Positions 55,236-64,000 of a DNA stretch of 64,000 nucleotides are shown in pieces (the first letter of the stretch is position 1; each line of letters begins with the position of its first letter). The notes beneath the pieces were generated by a model that saw nothing but the letters and a program-made list of their open reading frames with translations, had not been told where the DNA came from and did not search any database. Origin of the DNA: Aspidiotus rigidus. Taxonomy: Eukaryota; Arthropoda; Insecta; Hemiptera; Diaspididae. The DNA is taken from NCBI GenBank assembly GCA_035079385.1, contig JAVHKY010000052.1, forward strand, positions 4,216,001-4,280,000, in the 5' to 3' direction. A program made the position numbers and the translations under genes.

Positions 55236-55347
55236 TGAGAAGAAAGGTGGAAGCGTGTAAAATGACTACCTTACTGTAACGTTTATTTAGACACACTGAT
55301 TAAAGCACATACTCGTACGAAGACTGATAAAGCACGATAACTCAACA
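55236..55347 (-). repeat. Copia 5' LTR
   Basis: 112 bp, one mismatch from the 3' copy. It should contain the promoter and transcription start. It ends beside the AGAAG duplication at 55348-55352. Confidence 0.97.
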
Positions 55348-55510
55348 AGAAGGTGGACTTGGAAAAATTTCAACTTCTGAGCTGTATGTGATAGAAGAGA
55401 ACTTGGAAAAATTTATACTTACTTTCGAACTATACATATATGATAGATGAGGGGGAAGGGGACTTGGAAAAGTTTCTACTTCCGAGCTATATATGATAGA
55501 GAGGGTCATT
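55348..55510. repeat. Right half of the 45-bp-unit array split by copia
   Basis: Three units of GACTTGGAAAAATTT(C/A)AACTT..GAGCT.TATATGATAG follow the copia target duplication and continue the array at 44041-44075. Confidence 0.8.
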
Positions 55511-55514
55511 TTCG

Positions 55515-56340
55515 AGTTATGTGTTATAGGAGGTCCTATTTCGGCTGTGAGCTTGAAATATTGTATACTAGACCAAGGAGGGGGGCGAACAAGCGGAACA
55601 ACTGAGGTCGTGAAAAGCGTTCATTAAACTAGGCCTAATATACAGCATTCTAGACTAGTTTATTTATTTATTTATTTATTTTTTATTATTTTATTTATAA
55701 ATTTGCACGTTTCGATAGCATCGCTACCTTCTTCTGGTGCAGACAAATTTAGCGTATATATGATGGGAAAGTTACCTAGAAAAATTCTTGCTTTCAAGCT
55801 CTACATGGTGGAGAGGGATATCGAAAAATTTCGAGATGGATAGGATAGGGATGGCCGAGCTCTATCAAATAGAAATAGGACTTTTAGAAGCTTTGGACGT
55901 CAAAGTGGATTATATCGGCATACTGGAGAAATCACTGAAAAAAAAAAAAAAATGTCCCTGAAACTTGACCTGAGGAGGAAAAACCATCAAGGTGGTGAGG
56001 AAAAAAGTTCAAGCTGCATAGGAATGACAATGCACACTAGTGGTTTTCATAAAACAGGTTCCCTGTTTTTTTTTTTTTATTATTTGTTATACATTATCCA
56101 GAGTGCTCCAGAAGATTTTACAATTTAGTTTCTCGCACCCGAAGAACCCCGATTTCGAGTTCGTACTAAGGTTAAAATTCTTACAGAATTTAGATACACA
56201 TAATAATATACATTGATATTTACCGGTATGTAATAAATTTTTTAAAAATAATACCCGAATGTAGACAATTATGCTCAACTTAATCCCCAAGGGTAACCGT
56301 TTTTTTTTGTTTTTTTTTTCTATTTTGCTTTAATTATTCT
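55515..56340. other. Repeat fragments, no gene
   Basis: (TTTA)n at about 55663-55695, further single 45-bp-like units (55790-55840), an A run at 55938-55952, and ATAAAACAGGTTCCCTGTTTT at about 56049-56070. No coding sequence is supported. Confidence 0.45.
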
Positions 56341-56724
56341 ACTAGATGACCTGTGCTGCTCCGCAGCATTAGTATAATATGATATAATTCAACCATGACA
56401 TCTGGACGGGGGAATATAATTATAGGTGGAATATATCCACATAAGAAATGTAATTGGTGAAACCTCGTTTTAATGTTTTGGGAATTTGTAAGGGAGACTA
56501 AGTTGATCAAGGAGTGATGGCAGATCGGAGGGTATTAAAAATCAGCCCGACCCGTCCAGTAGAAGTCCCTGGAAAATTGGAAAAGGGTGTTCGTTTTCAT
56601 TTTACAAATTTCCCCCGAAGAAATGTACAGGGAAAAATCGCGTTTCGATTTTGAAAATTTGTGACGGAGGCGGAGCAAATTTTTGAATTGTTGAGTGACG
56701 GAAAATCTGTTGGTAAGAGGCATT

Positions 56725-56984
56725 TGTGATGCGATCTGCGAAACCATAGGATAAGTCGCACTGGCGGGACCACCCCATGTAAAACTCGCCTCGGAATATA
56801 GCGATATCAACATGCAGTTAACCAAAATGATTTCTTTTGAGTAACATCGTGGCGCAAATATTCGGCAAACAACACGAAGATATTTGTGTTTACAGCGTGT
56901 GTAGTTGCGTATTGTGAAGGTAGGTTTTACACAGGGGGGTCCCGCCAGCGCGACTTATCCTATGGTTTCGCAGATCGCATCACA
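56725..56984. repeat. Inverted repeat with 66-bp arms around a possible short exon
   Basis: The arms 56725-56791 and 56919-56984 share TGTGATGCGATCTGCGAAAC, CATAGGATAAGTCGC and GTAAAAC in inverted orientation. The 127-bp spacer includes a plus-strand ATG (56886) with MFTACVVAYCEG followed by a GGTAGGTT donor-like site. C-x4-C near a start recalls the beginning of a THAP zinc finger, but that is too little to call. The structure may be a foldback element or an inverted partial duplication. Confidence 0.6.
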
Positions 56985-56999
56985 TTTATTAAAAAGAAA

Positions 57000-58040
57000 A
57001 AAATATTTATATCAGACTGGTCTGTTCAGCTTATCGCTGGTAAACTGGATAAAGTAGTTCAATTTCATCTAAAAAATACCTATCTCCATAAGAAATGTAC
57101 AGGGTAAAATCGCGTTTCAATACTCCCCAAAACTGAAGTCAGGGATGGATAGCCAATGGGTAATGGTTTTCTCTATGAGTCGGAAGCATTCATTTAAAGA
57201 AAATATCAGCCCAATCTTTCCAGCGGAAATGTCTGGCGAATTTTATCAAGTCTTACTGAATTTTTTTCAATATATTATAGATATGGGAGAAGCTCAATTG
57301 AGAAAAATTCAAGAACGCCTTGAGTGAAACGGCTGCTGATCCTTAATGGCTCAGCTGGTGTGCGAAACGAACAAATCAAAGAAACTGAAGCAAATTGGTT
57401 GAGTAGAACGGCCAGACAGACTGTCCATACAGTCATTTTTGAAAGTTTTTTCATATATAAGATTTAACATAACAAATACAACGGAAGGAAAAAAAAACGA
57501 TAGAAGGTACCAATGTTCAAGTTTATGCCCGAATGTATGAAAAATTCCCCATAAGAAATACATGGGGAAAAAAGGCAAATGCGGGTAAGTGGGGAACACC
57601 TAACGGTCTGACGGACTGTTATTGCGTTTTTTTGAAAAGTTTTTAATATATGTAACGATTTTACATAATAATCAAAGTCGACCGGCGTATTATCCACCCG
57701 TTCGAATAAAAGTCTAGTCGGTGTTGTTTTCGAAGCTGGAACACGAACCCGAAACGTTTCGAGTATTATCTTGAATCACAGAATGCGATAACTCGGTTTT
57801 AGTAGAAACCTCAATCAGTTCACTCGTACAATTCGCAATATATTTACCTACGCTTAATATTTGTATCTAACTTATAAAAACCGAGCTTTTAAATTGGTGA
57901 ACGAACATTTCTGTGATTCAGGTGATTTTTCTTTTCTTATATTATTCTGTGCTATATTTTTCTTCCATATTTTATTTGATTGTTAATTGATAAAAATACA
58001 GCTTGAATACGTTGCATCACAATCGTCGTATCGGTCCTGT
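57000..58040. other. No supported gene
   Basis: 57060-57250 repeats words from 56540-56650 (AAGAAATGTACAGGG, AAAATCGCGTTTC, ATCAGCCC), so an old duplication spans 56540-57250. No recognisable protein is encoded. Confidence 0.35.
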
Positions 58041-58048
58041 GTATATTC

Positions 58049-58339
58049 TTACATATATAAGATAGTTTCTTTCCCCCTCAAAATTTCTTTGACTATAGTA
58101 GTAAGTTTTCTGTGGCTTTCTTTCTCGAGTAAACAGTTTTCCCAATCTTCTTCAGTAATATTATACTTTTCTCGTATTTTTCTGAGTTCTTTGCATTCTG
58201 CAAAGGAATGATCCGGAGTGTCTTCCACTTCTCCGCATTCCCTGCAGATTTCATTCATTAAGAGAGAGAAAACCATGGTATTTTCGACGCTGAGTTCATT
58301 TTTCAACTTTTTTTTTGAGTTACTGTATACCCTCACCAA
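58049..58339 (-). pseudogene. C-terminal zinc-finger-like tail of a non-LTR retrotransposon
   Basis: The minus-strand frame carries CRECGEVEDTPDHSFAECKE followed by RKIREKYN. The pattern C-x2-C-x3-EDTP-x-H-x4-C is the Cys/His block found after the reverse transcriptase or RNase H in Jockey/R1/LOA-type LINEs. It ends in WENCLLEKESHRKL. No RT lies upstream of it in this window, so the copy is 5'-truncated or broken. I see no poly(A) tail. The element cannot be active here. Confidence 0.7.
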
Positions 58340-58344
58340 AGGTG

Positions 58345-58800
58345 GCCACCGGCGCTACTACCCATGAGAATTTGAAATTATAATTTTTTCAGGATTACAC
58401 AAGGAAGAAAGTTGAAAACGTGTAAGAAAAAAGCTGTTTTGATCGTTTGCGGAATACACCATTTTGAATGAACGTAGCAGACAAAGTGGCGGCTAGGGGC
58501 ACACAACATCGATTTAGATACAAGATCTTGACCTCACTGCACTCTGCAGTACTCAATGAGGCGCGTCCTGAAACGTCCTACTAAACTGAATTAATCAATC
58601 AAACGTTCAATCCCTTAAAAGCGCATGGATAGGCAACCATACATTCATGTATGCTAATTTTTTTAGTACGTTGTTTTTTAATACCATTATTCGCAGAATG
58701 TGTACAGAAGCCTCGCACGTCCTGAACAAAACGTGTTTTCTCATTGCTAAAACAATTCAATTAATTTTTGGATCTCTATATGGGCTCATGATGGGGAAAT
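58345..58800. other. No supported gene
   Basis: I see no domain and no clear repeat. Confidence 0.35.
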
Positions 58801-58904
58801 AATGGGTTCGTTGAATTCTTCAAATAGACAAAAAGTTGAAAGATCCTTAGAGCTACTGAATTACATATATTTCCATGTCCAAAAAGTTCACCCCTTTTCA
58901 GTTT

Positions 58905-59665
58905 TCAACCACGGTGAGTCGATTGCAACAATTTCGATGAAACATACCGACCGTCATATTGACGTTGATTATTCCAGCGTCGACCGCGATAATCGACGTC
59001 GCGTCGTATCATCGTGACTGCTTTATAACGTCGTCCATCTTCGATTGACTGCTCCGTTGGGTCGATTAACAGTCGATCCTTAGTTTTCTGGTAATGTATG
59101 CGGGTCGATTTCTCAAATAGACGTCGCCGATCTGTCGTCGAAGTACAGTCACTCCTTCCTTCGAAGCGTTCTTTGTGTTTGGTGACTTCACTACTTGCAG
59201 ACAGCCTCAACCAGTGCAGCAATGGTCGAGTCGACATTGAAATCTAGTAATACAAAGTGTCGAGTAATTGTTGACGGACTGACCTCGATTCTAAAACCCA
59301 ATCAAATCGTACCCTTGAAATCTACAAAATTTCCGCGTTAACTGCAAGTCTTCTGCCGATGAGTGACGACTCAAAACCGACGTCGATTTTCAGTCGACAT
59401 CAATCTATAATACCGGTAGTCGCCTGAATTTGGGTCGATGGGAAGAAGAAGCGGTTGATTTTGAATCGACACTCGACTTCGATTCATTTTGAGTCGAATT
59501 GCGGTCGACATTGGGCAGAAGTGAATCGATTCAAAATGGATACCCATTTGGAATTAAAGTAGTTAATTGGGATATAATGACGCAATGTCGACCAAGACTT
59601 CGAATAGAGTAAATTTTCATTCAATTTTTCGTCGACGCTGAAAATCTATATCAGAACGACGTCCG
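58905..59665. repeat. GTCGA-rich repeat region
   Basis: GTCGA or TCGAC occurs very densely across about 700 bases (for example TTCAGTCGACATCAAT, GAATCGACACTCGACTTCGA, TGCGGTCGACATTGGG). Open frames on both strands reflect the biased composition. It is related in style to 2170-2830 and 10340-10535; no discrete unit length stands out. Confidence 0.55.
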
Positions 59666-59669
59666 ACAC

Positions 59670-61285
59670 ACGGTTAATCGAAAAATCAAAATTTTGTGCT
59701 TCCTCACTCCCCTGTCTGAATACGGCCTTCATCACGCCAAAATGTTGATTTTTATGAAATTGATTTTTTTTTAGGGGTGGGGCTTGTGAAAATTCCAAGT
59801 AACAAGCTTTGAATTATTATCATTATTTCATTGTCTTATTTAGGTTATCTATTATTTCTGATGCGTCTTAATTTGGAAAAAATAAAAGGCCGTACCAATT
59901 CCTATTAAATGAGGTAAGTTTGTATCATAAGTATCTTTGTAAAATCATACGTGAATACGCGACGGCAACTTTAAAAAAGAATAGTCTCAACATGAAAAAT
60001 TCGGAACAACTGTTATTTAGTAATTTTTCATTGAAAATTATGGTTGAAACCTTCGCAACGCGTATCGTTCGAGATTTGAGGGACCATAAATATTATGAAT
60101 AAAGAAAAGGGCTTTAGATGTTGGCACCGTTGTTGTTATCGCTAGTCGTTATCGGTATCGTTGTAGTCACAATCACACCGTGATTCATTTGGTGAATGAT
60201 TTTTCTTTTTTAACGAAAGCGCATCCAGAAAATAACGCACTACAATGCAAAACGTTCGCTTCGACTTCGACGAAATATACGTATACAATACAATTTGGAG
60301 TCTCTTCAAACCCCTATAACAGGAGGAGAAATGAGAAGATTCTTTACTATTCCGCTGTATATATACCTCAAAGAAAGGAAGCGAAAGTACTATAAACGAA
60401 ATGTATCGCGAAACACAAAAGCGTGGCTGAAATCAACAAAAATCAACAGAATGGAAACACTCTGCATATTATTTTTCGACTGCCTCGCGGGAATTGCGTT
60501 TTTTGATAAAAATATGAATTATAAATTCGTTTTCAAGATAAACATTTATATCCGACGTCGTTTCGGCCGAATAGAGAAAGCGGAGAGGCAGAGCCACGCT
60601 ATGACAACTTGAAGGGAAGAAAAAATAAATTTTACTGTACAAGATTCGGGTATCCAAGAAGGTGAAGGAAGTAATGCTTGAAATGATTCTATTTCCTTCG
60701 TCCTCCAGCGTAATAAATTAAGAATGTATACGCGAGTTGAGAGATTTTTATTTAGTACACTTTTAAGAGGTAATGCATAGGTCTATGATACGGTATTCGA
60801 AAATATTACGCTTGTCTAACTCTCGAGAGGTTATTGAAATCCGAATTTTCGGACGCAAGGCCCCGAGAGTTCTACCAAGAGAACTAGTAGGATTTTTTAC
60901 CCTTGTTTAGAGCTGCATTCTCCTTGAAGGAGATAAAGGTAGGGCCCGTAGCCGAATACATACTGATAAGAAGACTACAAAATGACAAAGCATATCTAAC
61001 GAGAATAGCATCGCAGCAAAGATAATAAAGACAACCCGTGAATCTAGATTTAATATATTGAACCATATCTGCTATAAATTGTGACTGAAAGGAACCTAGG
61101 AATGGAAACGCCCACTTGTTAAAAAGAGTGAGCCCGGAGTTTTTAGGAGTCATCAGACCGACTCGGAATAATCAAACATGCTGGTCATGAGCTGCTTGTG
61201 TCCTTTACACATCCAGTTCTCGTATCTCGCTTCTGATTGTTTGAACACTCCAACGTGATCTTTCTCTCCTGTGCTTTATAAATTA
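59670..61285. other. No supported gene
   Basis: Several short frames, one on the minus strand at 60884-61153 with a cysteine-rich hydrophobic stretch, but no recognisable domain or splice structure. Confidence 0.35.
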
Positions 61286-61288
61286 CTA

Positions 61289-61425
61289 GCCGCTTGCGGC
61301 ACGCCTTCGGCGCGCCTGGCGGCTAGGCCTGCGGCGCCAGACAGGCTCACGCTTCGCGCTCGCTGTTTCATGATTACGGGCTCGCGCTTCGCGCTCGCAA
61401 AGAGCACGCCGCCGACGGACTATCA
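61289..61425. repeat. GC-rich segment with repeated CTTCGCGCTCGC words
   Basis: GCCGCTTGCGGCACGCCTTC, GGCGCGCC and CACGCTTCGCGCTCGC occur within 130 bases, forming many short self-complementary pairs. It is strongly GC-rich against its surroundings and resembles the terminal or transcribed ends of some insect mobile elements. Confidence 0.45.
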
Positions 61426-61552
61426 CTTGCTGAAAGATACCTACTACCTACGCGACAGAGCAGATTTTTATATTTCATGAGAGCTCATGACGTTTGAACT
61501 TTCAATAGTCAAATATGTATTCCCACTTGCCATCTAGTTCACTGTTCCCACC

Positions 61553-61556
<4 letters not shown>

Positions 61557-61584
<28 letters not shown>
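61557..61584. repeat. (CA)n microsatellite
   Basis: About 14 tandem CA dinucleotides. Confidence 0.9.
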
Positions 61585-61587
<3 letters not shown>

Positions 61588-61719
61588 GCAATTCCAAACT
61601 CAACCAACAAACAGCCCGCTGGCATGGGTAAAGGCTAATTTTGTCCTAGCTCTGTCAAGACCGAGGTGTGGGTTTCTGACCATCATAGTCTTATATTTTT
61701 CAGAATTTCTTCAATATGA

Positions 61720-62500
61720 GTCATATGGAATTTGGTATTGAGAATTCAAGGGAGCCTAGACCTAGATAAAGTAGTATAAAGATGGCCTAGACCTATTATA
61801 AGCCTAGTATAATATAGTTTGAGAGTCAACATTTTTCTCGAATCTCAAACTATGTATGATAGGTGTGGGACTTGAAAAAATTCCTATCACATACAGCTCG
61901 AGAGTCGAAATTTTTCCAAGTCCCTCTCCTATCATATATGGCTCAATAGTCGAAATTTTTTCGAATCCCCTTCCTATCATATATGACTCGATAGTCGAAA
62001 TTTTTTCAAAGTCTCCCTCCTATCATATTTAGCTTGAGAGTCGAAATTTTTCCAAGTCCCTCTCCTATCATATATGGCTCAATAGTCGAAATTTTTTCGA
62101 ATCCCCTTCCTATCATATATGACTCGATAGTCGAAATTTTTTCAAAGTCTCCCTCCTATCATATTTAGCTCGAGAGTCGAAATTTTTCCAAGTCCCTCTC
62201 CTATCATATATAGCTCGATAGTCAAAACTTTTCCAAGTTTTTTGTTGGACGGCGGAAGGCAAATTTCTCAAAAAGCCACTCATAGAACAGGATCCCTGTT
62301 AAAATTTTGACTCTTGAGCTATATATGATAGAAGGGGGACTTGAAAAAATTCCCATCATATACGGCTCGAGAGTCAAAAGTTTTCTATGTCCCTCTCGTA
62401 TCATATATGGCTCGATAGTCCAAATTTTTCCAAGTTTTTTGTTGGACAGCGGACGGCAAGATTCTCAAAAAGCCCCCTATAGAACAGGTTTCTTGTTAAA
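61720..62500. mobile_element. Longest copy of the 45-bp-unit repeat family, with 136-bp higher-order unit
   Basis: The head (GGTATTGAGAATTCAAGG, CCTAGACCTA) is followed by about eight units of about 45 bp between 61890 and 62235. The three-unit block recurs almost exactly every 136 bp (GTCGAAATTTTTCCAAGTCC at 61904, 62040 and 62176). Two tails with GTTTTTTGTTGGACGGCGGA / GTTGGACAGCGGACGG and AGAACAGG.T(C)CCTGTTAAAA follow at 62236-62310 and 62436-62500, separated by two more units. No coding capacity. Confidence 0.85.
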
Positions 62501-62504
62501 ACAT

Positions 62505-63930
62505 CACTAAATATCACGACAGCCACATCTAACCACTTTCTCTGATAATAAAATCCTACTGGAACTGGATACCCGATTGATATTGATAAGTAAATTAATA
62601 AGCGTAGATATCATTTCAAACAATCAAAGATCACGTTCTGTATTCATAATTCGAATCACGATTCTACATAATATTGTATTTACGCAATTGATCAAAAACT
62701 CATCGCAATTGATCAAAAACACATCAAACTACTCCTACTATTCAGATGATATGTTTCTATTTACTTTCGGGATTTGTAGATTAAATCTCATTGCGCTTCT
62801 CTTTTGATTTAGAGCATTCGAGTTCCTGAGAACCAAAATGTAAGAACCTACAAAATAATTTGAAATTTCATAATTCACAAAAAGCAGAAACTATATGCGA
62901 TCAAGTATCATAAGTACTGTCGATTAAAATATCTACCTCTTACGACATTATGGAACATTTTCTAATGTTGTTCCGCGATTTGTGAAATAAATCTCACAGG
63001 CTAGTTTTTCCTTGGATTTCGAGAATTCAAGTACTTGTGGACTAAAACATAGGACCTACAAAATAATCTAACGATAAGGAAAATTCATCTACCAGTATCG
63101 GATACTTGGATTGATAAATATGTAAGAGCAGTATCACTTCATGCGATCGAGAATCACATTCTGTATTCAAAATTCGAATCACGATTCTATTTCTACAATC
63201 GATCAAGAGCACATCAACCTACCGTACTTACTATTTTCAACCTCTTTCTCCTGTTAATGAGTAATAGTTCACTTGCGCTTATTGATCTTTTCATCCGATA
63301 GACTTCATCCACAACAGAAAACACAAAACCTGGCCGTTCATTTTGTAATTGGTTTTCTTAGGAAATTAGAATTTCAACTTCTCGCTGATCCTATTTCGTT
63401 CCAAATTTCATATAATACCAGTATACGAAAAACCGAAGCTAGATGCGATCACAAATCAATGATACCCATTTATGTTTTCCAACACTATCCTATCGAACAA
63501 TTTTTAATTTTGTTTCGTTATTCTGGCTGAAAAATGAATATCCATTGTTTCTCAGTTGTTCAGTTCAGTCCTCTTTCACTTTCAAAGTTTCGAACACAAA
63601 ATAGCAGAATGATAATAATGACATATGAATTTTGATAATAATAAAAATTTTCTGACAATATTGATATTCAACCTATCGATGTTGTGCTGAATGATAGCCG
63701 ATAGCACCCTTGCTGTCGACACGCAGGACCGAGTGAGCGCACCCCGGTGGCCACTGATCGACAGACACCACGTTCGACGGTTTGTAAACAAACCGCGCTT
63801 TATTATATAGGATTTTTTTCACTTCCATTCTTCACTTCCATCTCTCGCTATTATAAGGGGCGAAGACTATTCGATGAATGGAAGCTCTATTAGATATAAT
63901 ACTATAGAAGGGTATCAAAAGTCTAATAAA
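62505..63930. other. No supported gene; internal imperfect direct repeat
   Basis: 62630-62720 and 63140-63220 share ATCACGTTCTGTATTCATAA-like, TTCGAATCACGATTCTA and AACACATCAAACTAC-like words about 510 bases apart, so part of this stretch is an old tandem duplication. Nothing coding is recognised. Confidence 0.4.
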
Positions 63931-63934
63931 GAGG

Positions 63935-64000
63935 TAAAAGACTAGCCATAAAAAACTCACGGGATCTTTAACGGAGTTAAAAGAGGGATGGCAGAGAACC
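63935..64000. repeat. Edge of another repeat-family copy
   Basis: TTTAACGGAGTTAAAAGAGG and GGCAGAGAACC match the GAAGTTAAACGAGGAACGCAGGGAACC module at 16140-16170. It is cut by the window end. Confidence 0.65.

Larger units (their letters stand above)
44076..55347 (-). mobile_element. Ty1/copia retrotransposon interrupted by a 6.3-kb element
   Basis: Two 112-bp LTRs (44076-44187 and 55236-55347) differ at one position and have TGTTG...TCTCA ends on the minus strand. A 5-bp duplication AGAAG flanks the element (44071-44075, 55348-55352). Without the inner insertion it would be 4971 bp, normal for copia. The element encodes gag with protease on one side of the insertion and integrase, RT and RNase H on the other. 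Apart from the insertion the coding sequence looks open. The near-identity of the LTRs implies recent transposition, and the inner insertion must be younger still. Confidence 0.97.

Noticed and set aside
57345..57370. TGGCTCAGCTGG resembling a tRNA A box, possible SINE
   Set aside because: No B box lies at the right distance and there is no cloverleaf.

Overview
The window looks like AT-rich intergenic and intronic DNA from an arthropod, probably an insect. The reasons are spliced exons with GT..AG junctions, very few long open frames, microsatellites, and a dense mix of Penelope-like, Ty1/copia, Ty3/gypsy, non-LTR, hAT, Tigger/pogo, PIF/Harbinger-like and mariner-like elements. There are no bacterial-type operons, no CRISPR array, and I recognised no tRNA or rRNA gene. 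I cannot name the species.

The best host gene lies on the minus strand from 35004 down to 21880. Three exons (34794-35004, 25171-25309, 21880-22051) join with matching phases into a 173-residue secreted protein with a signal peptide and four cysteines. Its introns (9.5 kb and 3.1 kb) are filled with transposons: a hAT remnant, a non-LTR fragment, a PIF-like MITE and a mariner-like MITE. Weaker minus-strand exon candidates lie at 17614-17830, 19474-19669 and 13560-13748, and a plus-strand terminal-exon candidate at about 10051-10261.

Region 1-13 kb is mobile-element debris: a Penelope-like fragment, GTCGA-rich repeats, a 2.2 kb inverted-repeat element containing a Tigger remnant, three large hairpins, a 121-bp minisatellite and a 1 kb foldback element. 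Region 37.5-40.3 kb holds a (TA)n tract, a solo-LTR-like segment and a gag-only gypsy-type element. Region 40.3-43.9 kb is comparatively unique sequence. Region 55.5-64 kb has more repeat arrays, an inverted repeat and the 3' end of a non-LTR element.

The most interesting locus is 43.9-55.5 kb, a stack of nested insertions. A young Ty1/copia element (112-bp LTRs differing at one base, AGAAG target duplication) sits inside an array of about 45-bp repeats. The copia is itself interrupted by a 6301-bp terminal-inverted-repeat element (47191-53491) that splits the integrase zinc finger. That inner element carries different subterminal repeat arrays at its two ends, a 285-bp tandem array with repeated splice-donor-like sites, and a spliced gene whose exons resemble the DUF4806 family. 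I see no transposase in it. The same 45-bp repeat family has also landed inside it, so at least three insertion events can be ordered.
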